A stretch of DNA of 64,000 nt from Reticulitermes speratus (Eukaryota > Arthropoda > Insecta > Blattodea > Rhinotermitidae): positions 31,698,033-31,762,032 of the forward strand of contig JAJKFL010000014.1 in assembly GCA_021186555.1 (NCBI GenBank). Direction: 5' to 3'. Each line of letters starts with the position of its first letter. The first letter of the stretch is position 1. Under the pieces are notes generated by a model. The model made no database searches, was not told the DNA's origin, and saw only the letters and a list, made by a program, of their open reading frames with translations. This document shows positions 46,403-59,190 of this stretch, piece by piece. A program made the translations under genes and the position numbers.

Positions 46403-47289
46403 TCAACACGAAAATTTGAAAATAATCATTAAATTTTCAACAGGTAAACCACTGATCTACTTTTATATGTTTTAGCTCTCCAAGCTTCGTTAAAACTTCC
46501 GGCAAAGTTTGAGACTGTAATACCGACAGAAGCATACGTTTCTCTCACTTCCGTTTATTGCTGTTACTGTGAGGTTTTGTTCATAATTACTAATAACTCG
46601 GACTTCTGATAATGAAAGAATAATGACAGAATGGCAAGCAGGCCTCGGAGAATATTCTGTCTTTAAAATACAAGGAAAACGTGAATTAACAGATTTTCCG
46701 TGAATATCCAGGCCAGCGAACTTCGCGTACATGAAACTGGCCTACCAAGACGTCGCTCCTGTTGTGCTTTCACCATATTTCTCTCTGTCTTCCTCTTTAT
46801 TTTAAAAGTTTAAAAAAAGGCACGTACAATTCTTTTTTAGAATCACCTCACGTTCTTTCCAACGTGAGAGGATTTACATAGAAAGTAGGAGAATCCAGAG
46901 ACATTTTGTTACATTATTACGGTATGTTTCTGGTGCTGTTTCTTAAACCATTGAGAAGAAAGGATCAATTCAATTTTCAGTGAAGATCTGTTGCCGCAGT
47001 TCAACCATCTGTTGACTGCTTGGTCTGAGAAATTATATAACGTTATATTCAATAAATAACTAATTTCACACAGCAGGGCTATTTTTAAACTGACACTCGC
47101 TTAAATGCTCAAGATATTTCCCGCTTTCTCTCTGACCAGAATGTTCACTTGAATCCGCTACTGGATATTATCAGCTCTTAGTAACTGTAGCTGAAACAGT
47201 GAGAATAAACACAACTTCATGCTAAGTATAGCTTTTGATGAGTTATTTAAGAAGTGAAAAAAGGTATGTGTATTCTCCCGTCACCTGTT
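46403..47289. other. Intergenic, nothing recognised
   Basis: No exon or repeat family identified. A short inverted motif (CTCACGTTCTTTCCAACGTGAG, which folds on itself) lies near 46848-46869. Confidence 0.4.
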
Positions 47290-48146
47290 TTAGGCACGTT
47301 CGCAAAATTGCGGAAAACGACTATTAGTTTCGTCATATCTGTGTGTCCGTCCATTCGACCGCATGGAACTACACGGCTCTCACTGGACGGATTTTCATGA
47401 AATTTGATATTTAAGGATTTTTCGAAAATCTGTAGAGAAAATCTAAGTGTCATAATCTGACAATAATAACGGGTACTTTAATGGAGACCTATGTACATTT
47501 GTTATCTCGCTGAATTCTCCTTAGAATGACATCTGTTTTAGACAGAGGTTTTAGAGAAAATTAAAACACACATCATACGTTCAATAACCTTTTTCTGATA
47601 ATCGTGCTGTTTATAAGGTAATGTGGAAAAATTTAGTAGAGCCAGACAGGACACAGGTGACAGTATAATGCGGCGCAGAAGTTGCGACTTGCATGCCGGG
47701 TAACTAAGGCAAGAATACAGACACATTTATAATATTTAATACTTAGTGCTTCATAATTCATTACTCCGTTTGATCTAAAATGTTTTACGGCAACACTTAA
47801 CAAAAACTGACAAACTGCGCAACGACATGTCTGACATCACGATCTGTTTAGCGCAATTGTACGTCTAAAGACGGCCATGAGCAAACGAACATTCTTTTGT
47901 TTCAGTGCAGCATCGGACACTTTACATTATGACCTACGTACGCTTTATTTCTGCCACGACATAAATTTACCATAAAAGCATTGTTGTGCAACACTCAGTA
48001 TTTTTGTATAGTTGACAGTGACATGTAACTCAACAAGACACAGAATGTTTTGTTGCGTTTCCACTGCAGCAATGGTTAAGCGAAAGCGCTACAATGTTGC
48101 GTTATACGTACAGTACATTGCCTGTCTTGTTATAAATTCATGCGAG
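47290..48146 (+). repeat. Repeat G, long form (about 0.86 kb)
   Basis: It starts TTTAGGCACGTTCGCAAAAT, carries the CGTCATATCTGTGTGTCCG block, and has the long-form middle (AAAATGTTTTACGG, GAGCAAACGAACATTC, TTGTGCAACACTCAG). It ends GTACATTGCCTGTCTTGTTA. Confidence 0.8.
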
Positions 48147-51055
48147 ATACCTTCACCTAATATTCATAAAGACTGTTTAGTCCGTGACGTACGTACATTG
48201 TACTCGTACGGGTTGAACAAAAAGTCTGACATATTTCGAAGTCATAAAATTGTAAATTTATGGCGTTAATGTCTTTATACTGTTGCATATTAAGAAGGCA
48301 CTGGAAACATCCTTTGAGCCATCTTCTACGTTTAATTAAACTTTCTGTCGGATTGTGTCCCTCTGTACGTTATAGGATATCAACACGGGCTAACAGGGGC
48401 TGTCGCTAGGAAATCTCTAAGTAGAGTAAAAATAGTACAAATTTTTTTGGTATGTGGAATGAAGAACAAGAAAACAAGTTGCCTGTACAAGTATCTTGCT
48501 TAACTGAAAAACACGCAAGTGCAGACAGTTTGGTGAATCGCAGACTGCAAATTGATGAAGAAGACGATGTCTCTGATTAGTCCGGTAAGTAAGAGATAGG
48601 CTATCACGCGGTGCTTGGGAGGTCGGCCATGCAAATGGCGCGGATAAACATTCATGACAGTACCTGGATTTGGAATTCTGTTGCCAGTGATTCAGACGTT
48701 CCAACTGTAGGAAATATTGGCCCATAGAAATTTCATTTCTGGGAAAAATTTGTTTGCAGTGTTGTTAAATTTTAACACGAAAATAGTCGTCTATATAACT
48801 ACCCTGCGTATTACATAACTACCAGGAAAATGTGGAATATAATGAACTATAATTAGTATCAAAAAACATCGGTAGAGAAAAAGAAAGGAACATCTTATAT
48901 ATTCTATATAGGCCTACCTTTTATTTACGAAACTTATATTATTTATAATTGGACACTAATTAGTAATTTTCACTAAGCCTTAAAGAATGGAGTGGGCATT
49001 TGATACAGACATAAAATAAGGGATAATTACTTATTTTAATTACTTATGTTTGTCTCGCCTTGCAATTTTTAATTTATAATTGTTGATAATTTACGTAAAT
49101 AATATTACAAGTAATAGCTTCCTCTATTTTTTTTCGAAGTGATGCCCCTAAGGATGAATCCTTAAAGGTTCGGCGCATGTAGAACGGCACAAAATAAGCC
49201 AAACATTTGTTCAATGGTTGCGTTTGACGGTGTTGATGTTACTGAGTATAAACTAACAATTACACTTCCTTAACTGGAGATAAATTTTTCATTTTGTGTG
49301 TGATGTTTTGGTTTCTTACCTCTGTGCAGTCACTGTTAAAAGTAATTCCCGAATCCACTTTACTCTCTCGACAGCCTGATGTACCAGTCTTATCTCTCTA
49401 ACAGTTTGCTGCACTGAAACTTCAGAAGAAGGGCAGAGTGGCTCGCACTGTCGCGTGGCTTGGCGCAAAGTGCAGATTTAACAGTTGGGCAGGTTCTTAA
49501 ACGAGTCACCGTAAGAACACAGGCCTCTTATATAAGGAGTGGCAGGATCAGAGAAAACGTGGACAAGGCTTTTCGGCTTCATTTCCTCCTCAGTGCGCAT
49601 TTATCAGACTCTTCGCCCTGCTGCAGAATATTGCTCGAAAAGTTGAAAGTTACTCAGCTAATCAAGAATTTATCCATATTCTAGTCTTCTGTGTTTTAAG
49701 CCCGTTTATTCTATTAGGTGGGTACTACCAGGGTTGTAGTGGCAAATGTATCCTGGAGATGGAGGCAGTATATGTCCCTGAAACGTTGATACATAGAAAT
49801 ATATCACAGCAACGAAAACCTCAAATCATATGTAAGACATTTTCCTATTTGAAACGCTAATATCTATTACCGTGTCCACTTGACCTGCCACCGGCTTCTA
49901 TCATGAGCCAGCTGAATCCACTTCGCTTCCCACCTTATTGCTCTAAGATCCATTTCTGTCTGTCTATGTTCCGTCACTTGAATTTTTTCTACTAATATTC
50001 TGTATTCATGAGTGCTACACGTCCAGCCTATCTCGTCGTACTTAACTTTACGGTGTTGTGGGATCTGACAGAGTGTAGTGTAGTAGATAGGTGTCAAGAA
50101 ACCTGTAGTTATCTGTCTAGAGAGTCTAAATTACTGCTACAATAAACACATAGAAAGAGAAATGTGTAACAAGTTCTGTTCTGTTTTATTTTACGAAGCA
50201 GGTTGTAGCACTGAAGCTCAACTTTTTATGTGGGACGTACCTTTTCGAATATCGGTCGGATTACCAGATATCCAGATTGAGATATGTTGTGGCTTCTGCC
50301 TGTGTCCCAAAGGGGACAACAAGGATATCTCGCTGATGACGTCCTCCTTCCAGTCTTTACCTACTCTGTATCCATGTTATTCCCCTTTCGTTCGGCGGTA
50401 TATAACATCTAAAACAGCCTTATTAACCTAATAACCAGTCAGTCTGCTTTAGTATACGCTTCACTTTCGTCTGTGGTTCCTTCTGTAACGTATCTAACGT
50501 AGCGATGTTTCAGTTGGAAATCTTGTAGGCCTACCGTATTCAGGATTTATTCTTCTAGAACCTAAGGCAGTGTTCTAACCACATTATCCTAGTTGAACTG
50601 GGCATAATTTTTCCAGTGTCATCATTCGTTACCACTTTTTTATTATTTGCTTACGTTTTATCCCCTCCCATCCATTCAAAATTAAGCGTCTTTATCCTTC
50701 AGGTGACACAATGTCGGACATAGAACTGATACCTGTGTAAGTGAATGAAAACCACCTGCTGTTATTGAATCGGCGTGATAGTATTACATACACGCATGGT
50801 CAGTGACAGACCGTCAGTACTTTAGACATATGATATGGGATTTGAGGTCGTCGCGATTGTAAATATAAGATGACTGGGATGTGTCGGGTAGCCCTGAAGA
50901 TGGAGAAAGCATGGTCCTCTAAAACCTGGATACAAGTTGCCTCGTATTTTTTTCTCATAAACTATGATTACAGTTATAATGAAACTTACATATACCACGG
51001 GTACATCCTTTACAAAGTCTAGATTATTTTTCCATTAGATCTGCTTCATTTTCAA
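48147..51055. other. Intergenic; two F right-arm fragments
   Basis: F-like right arms are at about 49740-49795 (CTGGAGATGGAGGCAGTATA, TGAAACGTTGATAC) and 50880-50940 (CCCTGAAGATGGAGAAAGCA). Frames up to 102 codons lack recognisable domains. No gene called. Confidence 0.4.
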
Positions 51056-51661
51056 CACACTTTCCCGCCTTTGCGTGACACGCTGTGTGCCGGTCGCGTA
51101 AAACTCTTTGCTGAAGCTTCGGAGCATTTCACGCACGCTGTGTTTAACCTAGTCGTCGTCCACAAAACGGCGTCCTCGCAGTGCATCCTTCAGTGGGCCA
51201 AAAGGATGGAAGTCGCAGGGTGCTAAATCGGGACTGTAGGGAGGTTGAGGAAGAACAGACTGTTGTGCGGTCTGGCGTTGTCAGCAGGAAGAGTACTTGA
51301 CTCATCTTCCTGTTTAGCCGAATTCTTCGAATTCATTGTTTTAACTTCTTTAGCTTTTTTTAATATCTGCGCATACCTCTCTGGATTGATTGTGGCACCT
51401 CTGTCCAAGAATTCCACTAACAAGATTCCTTCATCGTCCAGAAGTCGCTGCTGTGGCTGATCGGCCGCTGTGGAGCCTGTAACCAATGTCCTCTTCACCG
51501 CTCTTAAAATGACGGACCCAGCGTCTAACTGAGCAATCTGTGGCAACCTCACCAAACACGTTTCTCAGACGTCTGTAAATCTCTCTCGCACTGGAGCCTT
51601 TTGCAGTGAGAAATTCAGTCACTACTCTCTGCCAATCACGTACGTCCACAACATCCGCCAT
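51056..51661 (-). pseudogene. Internally deleted mariner transposase
   Basis: The minus strand starts MADVVDVRDWQRVVTEFL with the helix-turn-helix region (SAREIYRRLRNVFGEVATDC, RRWVRHFKSGEEDIG, SGRSATAATSG). About 100 residues, including the first catalytic Asp, are missing. The frame then changes to LLDDEGILLVEFLDRGATIN and PERYAQILKKAK, and on to LPADNARPH with the second catalytic Asp. A further loss of about 12 residues plus a frameshift precedes PPYSPDLAPCDFHPF, which carries the third Asp (mariner DD34D layout). A stop follows shortly after in the C-terminus. It is not functional. I did not find convincing terminal inverted repeats. Confidence 0.92.
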
Positions 51662-52480
51662 TTTGCACTGTTACTGTGTTGAACGCACGTGACTGACTGC
51701 GGCACCGACGATCCTAGTGGAACTGAACTGTTTCGCTATCCGGTGAGTAAGGCAAAAACTCTACCCGTTACCACATTGAAAACCAATTAGGAGGCATTAC
51801 TTTCGTACCGACCTTCGTACTGCTGTATCTACCAAGCTACAGGGAGTCATATAGAGGACCATAAACTTGTTGACTTCTGTTCTCTTTAGAGTAGTCATTA
51901 TACAGTCACATGGCTGCTCCATTGATGGAAAACACCAAACAGAATGACATGTAATTTGATTCCGTGAAATTCACGGAAAATGACATTTCAGAGCGGCGAT
52001 AAATGTGAGAGCCATGGTATATACAAGTGTTGTTGATTGTACACATAAAAAGGAGCCATAGAAAATGGCTTGTGTTGAGGCGACTGATTAGCATATCCCG
52101 GACAACCGAAGAATTTGTATTGACTAAATTGAATCTGACAAGCGACAATCCTGAAGGGACTTGGCTGAAGGAGAGCTCAAAACCCAAACGAAGATATTTT
52201 GTTCTTATGAAACCAGACAATTTTTGGAGAATTAAATCATCGCAAAGAAAGGACGATTGTTTGAAAATCAAAATCTAATCACTGTGTGATACAATTTGAT
52301 AGACCTAGACGTGGGTTTCAAGATGACATTGAAGTGGATATTAAAGGACTAGGATAAGAGGGAATGATAGGAACAAGAAGAAGCTCTTCAGAACACGGAC
52401 AGAAACTTTCAGTTTTCATAAATGCGGGCAATTTCTTTACTGCCTAAGGAGCTATTAGCTGCTCAGGAATAATTATAGCC
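51662..52480. other. Intergenic, nothing recognised
   Basis: A 121-codon minus-strand and an 83-codon plus-strand frame overlap at about 51906-52278, with no recognisable domain in either. Confidence 0.4.
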
Positions 52481-52685
52481 GATCCCGGTGGCCGCGCGGT
52501 CTGGGCGTAGGTCTGCGGCCGCTGGCTTGCTGGAATTGCGGATTCGAATCCCGCCAGGGGCATGGATGTTTGTGTCTTGTAAATGTTGTGTGTTGTGCAG
52601 GTATAGGTCTCTGTTACGGACCGATCCCTCATCCAGGGGATTCCTACCGAGCGTATGTGTCATTCAGTGTGATCAGGTGCAATAA
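52481..52685 (+). mobile_element. SINE-A copy, distal body lost
   Basis: GCCGATCCCGGTGGCCGCGC, GGTCTGGGCG, B box GGATTCGAATCCCGCC, GGGCATGGATGTTTGTGTC, GTGTTGTGCAGGTATAGG and CCTACCGAGCG. It ends near GTGTGATCAGG, before the terminal GCTGTCGAGCC motif. Confidence 0.88.
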
Positions 52686-52726
52686 TAACCCTCTACACTT
52701 ACAATTATAAGGTAAAAAAGGTCAGA

Positions 52727-52752
52727 ATAAGAAAGAAAGAAAGAAAGAAGAA
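52727..52752. repeat. (GAAA)n microsatellite
   Basis: AAGAAAGAAAGAAAGAAAGA purine tract. Confidence 0.9.
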
Positions 52753-54694
52753 AGAGGAAGAACAATTCTGCTCCATGGAGTCATATGGTTTAGTTAGTTA
52801 CTGTGTGATTATGAGTACCTTGATGACAATAAAATTACCTTTAACTTTTAGTCTACTTCCGTTTGTTTACACGATCTTCAAATATATGTATTCAGGGAGA
52901 AGAGCGAACGATGTGGGAATAGTGTCGGTTAGTAACAACATGAAACATGCACAGAGGTTGTGATGGAGTGGGCAGAATATTTAAGTCCAAAAAATCCCTT
53001 GTGGTTAATAATAGGAAAACAGGCATTCAGGTTCTTAGTCTGTTTAACAACGCAGTTTATAACGTATCTGCAATGCAGCCTCAACTTTAAAGCTGATATT
53101 GAGCGTTGAAGTAGGGAACATGGGAGGAAGCGCTCGTAGTCTGATCTGAATTAACTACAGACACTGCCCGACTTTATGCAGTTTCAAATTATGCAATTTC
53201 AGTTTTACGCACTTTTATAAGAAGTAAATGAAATTGAAATAATAACATTTTCTAAATACGCCGAATTTTTTAATTGCCGGAATGAATGTGCAGTGAGACG
53301 AAGGTGGGGGAAGAATATTGCTGGGCGATAACACAGCATGCTGCAGCCGATCAGTTTCGAGTGTGGTGGGGCTTGGATTTCAAGTGAACTTCCTTTATAC
53401 ACGTATATATTTGACTATATGTACACTCAATTACGACTTGCTCAACATTTCTCTTTAGCTGTACGTTCAGGAACGTAACTGCTGCTTAAATCAGGGAGTG
53501 TCTGTGTTCCAAAATATGCTCGCAGTAACTGAGAAAAAGACTGAAACTACTTCGTCAGGCTTTCAGACCTCAGGACCTACAGTCTGAATGAGGATCGTGA
53601 GAGGAAAAAAGCGGAATTGTTGAACACTCAACCGAGAAGTTTTTTGAGCAAATAATATTTGGTAATTTTCAAAGACGAATCGCGAGAAGAATTTCCAGAG
53701 TTGAAAGAAGAAAATGTAACTATACGCAGACTTTACAGCCTTTTAATGATAATATTAACTTCGTAAGGAAAAGAATATAAGTTGCAGCACAATTTTAAAA
53801 AGTTTTCAAATTTAAAACTTCAAAAGCAGTTCTTTCTTAATGGAGAGCGAAGATATTTTTGCACCTCCAGCTATACAGCCAAGGATTCGGAGTAATAATA
53901 ACAAATTCATAAAAAACATCTTGCGAGCAGAGACGAGACATGAATCCGCATTACTATGTGATATTTAACCTCAAGATGACTGAGCCTATATTACGCCTCG
54001 AATAAGTCGTACGTTTCGTGTCATGCAGCAACAGATTTCGGTAACATTTCGCACAAAATCCTGCCTTCTATTATTCAGTTTTGAGCGCTCCTATAGGAAA
54101 ATAATGAATAGTTCCTTCACTGAAGTCCGAACTATGTGTTACTACAATAACGCCTTTAAGACTGTTGCCTTCTGGGATGTAACACCATGTAACCTTTTTT
54201 TAGATATATACAAGATACTGGCACGAATTTCCCCTGAAAATTTTCAACATTTTTACCAATATGTGTAGCGTCACATCCCAGGAAACAATATACTTCCATT
54301 TTCTTAAAGTGGACGGTTTTTCCGTAATTCATTAAACGCTGCTAACACCAAACCAAACAAGTTAGGGAATGTATGTATATCGTAACACTTCTGGCTCCCG
54401 TGCTCTGTTAAAGCCTTTAGATGTTAAGTTCATGAATAATCTGAGTACCCTAACACGTAGGCTACTACCTGATTTTTGCGTATCTTAACGACAGATTTAC
54501 AGTCGGTCATAGAGGTGTCTTAAGCTGGGAGGTTTAGAATCGATATCTCTTAAACGTCGATACTCCGACGTTTGCAACCGATCATGCTCTATGCTAGATG
54601 CTGAAATGTTTCTGTAGGCTCAGCTCGTACGTCACAGTGAACACTGCCTCAATTATGAGAATTGTTTATTCGGCCTCAGCATATACCTCGCAGA
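52753..54694. other. Intergenic, no gene recognised
   Basis: F-like traces near 54165-54250 (GATGTAACACCATGTAACC). No exon or transposon domain identified. Confidence 0.4.
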
Positions 54695-54907
54695 ATAAAT
54701 ATTCTATATCAGTTACATACATCAGACTTGGCGAGATATCACAGACGTACGTCTCTCTTCCTGTAAAGTATCTAATTTTGTCCGGTTTTAAATAAAATGG
54801 TAGTTTACGACAATCCGTCCGGTGGCAGTCGCTCTCATCCATGCAGACAGGCAGACATGGCGTAGCTAATATTCGCAATTTGCAGTTGTTTTGCGAACGC
54901 GCTAAAA
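54695..54907 (-). repeat. Repeat G, truncated copy
   Basis: GCGAGATATCACAGACGTAC, CAGGCAGACATGGCGTAGC and finally TTGCGAACGCGCTAAAAATA, which gives the same outer boundary as the other G copies. Confidence 0.65.
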
Positions 54908-55331
54908 ATATAAAGACAGTGTTTCAAACGCATTGCTGCGGCTCTTCATTGATTGAATTTTCGCAGGATTATGAATGTGTTTCTGCATAGCTTCAACGTA
55001 CCCGGTCTTACGTCATATCATATTTCTTAGTACAGCGCTCCACATCTTGCGCGACATTAATTGTATACTTCTCAATTCATTTTAACATTTCCTTTTTAGT
55101 GTATATATTTATCAGGAACTGTTAAAACTGACTGTGAACATATGCATAATTTTGTGTAGAACTGCTAGTGCCTTTCTGCAAAATAAAGCTCCCCACAAAA
55201 TTATATAGACACCCTCTCAGTTTGTGCTAGTAGAAGTCTTTGAGATTAAGAGTGAAATCATTTATTTGTAGCTTCTTCTGTCATTCCCTTATTATTCCTT
55301 TGAATTAACCCTTTCCCACCTGTATCTCTTT

Positions 55332-55590
55332 TTCTTTTGTGGCGAAGGGCCCCGCAGCAGAAGCTACGGACGCACCGCAGCCTTAATGAGGCTTGTTGTG
55401 CAACCCTTGTGATGAGGATGAAGAGAAAAATGATCAGTTTTTTTCAATTTTCCAAGTAATGGAGCACCGGTGGAATGCAATTGACAGGGGAAAACCGAAG
55501 TACTCGGGGAAAAACCTGTCCCAGTGCCACTTTGTCCACCACAAATCCCACATGGACTGACCCGGGATCCACCCCGGGCCTCCGCGGTGA
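55332..55590 (-). mobile_element. SINE-B copy, 5'-truncated, with 13-bp target-site duplication
   Basis: The minus strand begins inside the tRNA-like head at TCACCGCGGAGGCCCGGGGT, then GTCAGTCCATGTGGGATTTG, GTGGACAAAGTGGCACTGGG, AGGTTTTTCCCCGAGTACTT and CGGTTTTCCCCTGTCAATTG, and ends in the GGGCCCTTCGCCAC tail. CCTGTATCTCTTT flanks it exactly at 55319-55331 and 55591-55603, so the truncation happened at insertion. Confidence 0.92.
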
Positions 55591-55685
55591 CCTGTATCTC
55601 TTTCCTGTTTAAGAAGAGTGAATAAAGTTACTTCTATATCCTTCAATGTATCAGTTTCTAATATGTATATCATGGAATGACAGTA

Positions 55686-55800
55686 ATATTTTCTTTTCCA
55701 ATGGCTCGACAGCCCCTTGGAGGCCTAGGCCGCCTCATTTTTCGAGGTTTCACGATCACACACTTTTTTAGACACACCACACTCGGTAGGACTCCTCTGG
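55686..55800 (-). mobile_element. SINE-A 3' fragment with probable duplication
   Basis: Only the last ~110 bp of the body is present (AGAGGAGTCCTACCGAGTGT to TCGAGCCATTGG). GACAGTAATAT (55679-55689) and GACAGTATTAT (55801-55811) flank it with one mismatch. Confidence 0.75.
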
Positions 55801-55811
55801 GACAGTATTAT

Positions 55812-56180
55812 ATACCCCTATTTTAGCGTAATTTTGCCTTAAGTATCAATATTCATACGAGAAAATGATTCATTTTACACCATGCACGTGGTTAAGTACC
55901 ATTCAATAAATAACAATCACAATACACACATATTCGTGTTTATTACAGCTCCTACATAGTTCGGTCGCAACCGACCATTAACAGGCAGCGCCGAGAAATA
56001 CATTGAGAATTACGAAAGTTCTTTCTCAATGGTGCTAAATTTACGATAGGCAAATACTGTGTCTGTGTACCTGTAAACATTTTGACATACATAGACAAAC
56101 TTGTACTGTGACATTTATTGTTACTTTTTCTCACTTTTTCCTGTATTTTACCAGTTTAGACACTATTGTACCACAGTACA
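55812..56180. other. Intergenic, nothing recognised
   Basis: CTCCTACATAGTTCGGTCGC near 55950 resembles a short motif at 59550. No gene. Confidence 0.4.
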
Positions 56181-56196
56181 GTGAAACACCTCTCGT

Positions 56197-56450
56197 ATTT
56201 TCTTTTTCGTGGCTCAACAGCCCCTAGTGGGTCAGGGCCTCCTCATTGTCGAGGCTTCACGAGCAAAGACACACCACACTCGGTAGGACTCCTCTGGACG
56301 AATGATCAGCTCGGCGCAGAGACCTCTACCTCTACACACAACAATCACAATAGACAGACAGCCATGCCCCCGGCGGGATTCGAACCCGCAATCCCAGCAA
56401 GCGAGCGGCCGCAGACCCAACTCTTAGACCGCGCGGCCACTGGTATCTGC
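56197..56450 (-). mobile_element. SINE-A copy with target-site duplication
   Basis: The minus strand carries GTGGCCGCGCGGTCTAAGAG, B box GGGTTCGAATCCCGCC, GGGCATGGCTGTCTGTC and AGAGGAGTCCTACCGAGTG, and ends GGGGCTGTTGAGCCACG. CCTCTCGT occurs at 56189-56196 and 56451-56458. Confidence 0.92.
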
Positions 56451-56458
56451 CCTCTCGT

Positions 56459-59034
56459 CCTTTTACAAATTATAATAGAGCATATACATTTGATTTATAG
56501 TTACCATTAACATTTAAATTAGGATTACGTGTGAAAAGTAAAATTAAATTACAATACGGATCCATAAAATACTTTTCAGTTTACATTCTAATTAGGCTAT
56601 TCGTTATCTCGTTTTAGTGTCTGTCTCAATTTCAATTACGTTGTGTAATTTTGTCAGTTTAGATGTTCTTCTTTATGGAAGTATTTCACACTTCGTTGAA
56701 TTTGTGTAATGTTAAAACAGTAACATCGGCCAGTTCGCCTCCAACGTATGAGCCTGTTCAGTGGGGAAAATCATTTGCAGTTTATTGACAGTCTCACGTA
56801 AAGAAGTGGTAATGAAGGTAGTAAAAATAAGTAAATTAATGACCCTCAGTAGAATTTAATGTCTATAATCATGCATAATTGTACCGTTTCTTCTTGTAAT
56901 TATTATTTTCAATTCGTAATTTTAATTTTAATCGTAATGTAACTAACTACACCTCGAATGTGTTCCATCTGCTGTAACAGTTTGTGAAGAGGCGAAAGCT
57001 TAAAGTGATACAATACTCTCGAAACATCGAGTGAACAAGAGAAAATGAAAAATATTCACGAAATACTGTTGTGTGCAGTGTGTGTGTTTGAAACCTACGT
57101 TTCCATGGAAGTGGCGTGAGAACGACACACACACACACACACGCACGCACACCACAGGCAATCATACATATCGGTTCGTGCAAGTTTCTGATGTGGTCCG
57201 TAGGCGCCTGTTTCGAATATCTATGGCAACACCAAATGTCCTGAGTGATATCTTCGTAATTTTACTCAGTACTTCGCAGCAAGTACCGGCATAATGCAGG
57301 GTGAACGCAAAGTCCCTGTACACCTGTCGGAAGTAAGGTAGGCCTAAAGGTGAGCGTGGAAGACGCAGTGAATATAGAGTACTTACGGTTACAGTGTGTA
57401 TTTGAAGTGACTCCCACGGGCTTGTGACATAGGTCACGTAAGCAGCTAAAGTGTTTGGACTTTCCCACTTCCAGCACAATGCAGCAACCTTCTTGCACGA
57501 GTGCGCAGGGTCTTTTCGCTCAACCTGTGCGTCAGTAAGGAGAGAATAGTCTCCCTTAAAATTGATTTCAATTCATTCTTTATTTCTTCATAATAACGTT
57601 CATGCTATGTAGTATGCAATACTGCCATCATTAAATTAATCGCAAATAAAAACATAGACCTTATCGTTTCACACTTGACGTATACTCTTTCATATATACA
57701 CATATTTCAGGAAGTAGAGATAAAATATCCTCTTCAACAAAGAAGACTGAGTGAGTAGAAATTTTTAAATGAATCAGATTACCTTTTCTACAGTGACTGT
57801 CATTTAGAAATACGGCTACGAACTCCGTAGAACTTCCGTAATTCCAAGCCGCAATAAATATAAGCCGTTAGCGTGCTCAATAGCAAAATAAGCGACTATG
57901 CCATAGGAATTGCTGATAATGCTCTAAAAATTTCTAGCTATATTTTGACTTGTATTCAGTGGACTAAAAATATTGCATTATGAAAATATGCTTTTACATA
58001 AATATTACTGCTAATTATTCCCCGCAATACAAATAACACAATGATTATAATCGACTTCTTTTGGCTTACGCTTCTTTGGCCGCACACTGACAGGTTTTAG
58101 GATTGGATCGACACGAGTGTCAACCAACTAATTAATGTGAGGCAGAGATGAACACCAAGAAGGCACCGTGAGCAGTCTTAACAACCGAACCGAATAACGA
58201 CTATCAAATCAGTAGTCTCTCTTCTCCCACTGAACTCCGTATTAATAATACCAATAATATCTCGCCTCGGCGTGCAACCCCATATGTTCACTTAGGCGCC
58301 TCCCGCACCAAGTTCGAATAATTTCCCCGGTCAGTGATTGCTCACAAAAACACTTAGCTGCGGACGTGACCGCACAAGACTTAGAAGATTTACTTCCCGA
58401 ATTGAAGAATTTATGACCGACAGAAAATTGTCCGAGTGATATATTTCCGAATGGCTGCGCTCACATCTTTCTTCTCTTTGTTTTATGCATGTTTTATAGA
58501 CAGTTATTTTGGCAGTCTTCAGTTTCACTGATAATATCCCAAACCTTTCACTCTTGTAATTGTATTTAGTAACATGTCGTCACAGCACACAAACATCTGT
58601 TCTTTATTTTTATAGTATTATGATACGTTACTAAATACAGTTGCCTTTTTAGTACTGAGTTCGTATTTAATACATGTAATATTTTACTTTTGTGCTGTTA
58701 GTGATTCGGTCTTGCTGTACTCAGTGAATTTTGCAGAATGCTCCTCAAGAAGATGTAGGCCCACGCACACTCTATTTGTTCAAGAGCATTTGCTATTTTT
58801 AACGCTTTAAAGAAGTAGTTACTATATGTACACCACCTGACATGATATTAAAAATCATATTTTCCCAAAAGAGTGTGTTTCGGTGTTTCTTTCGGTGTTT
58901 CATGTAATTCTGATAGTAAAGGATTTCTTTAACCTAAATTGTATTAACCGACTGGTATTTTTATAATGACACAGTGTGTTTTTTTTGTGCAGTAGGAATT
59001 GAATTATATATTACATAGCTGAGCGTCGGGAGAC
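56459..59034. other. Intergenic; (AC)n and a possible transposon end
   Basis: An (AC)n tract occupies 57127-57150. At 57297, CAGGGTGAACGCAAAGTCCC looks like a transposon terminus, and the minus strand through 57545 is open for 78-105 codons (VYRDFAFTLHYAG). I cannot assign it. Otherwise AT-rich and without a gene. Confidence 0.35.
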
Positions 59035-59190
59035 CAAAGCCGTGTCATGGTTCAGGCGGTTATTCGCCACCCACTTAATGCATCGACCCGGGTTCCAACC
59101 CGGGACATTGGATTCTGATGGACAAAGTGACACTTGGGCGTGATCAGCTTTCCCCTGTCATTATCTTTCCACCAATATTCCATAGTGTGT
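59035..59190 (+). mobile_element. SINE-B copy, diverged
   Basis: AAGCCGTGTCATGGTTCAGG, CGGTTATTCGCC, B-box region GACCCGGGTTCCAACCCGGG, GGACAAAGTGACACTTGGGC and CCCCTGTCATTATCTTTCC. The middle of the body is shortened relative to 61968-62248. Confidence 0.75.
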
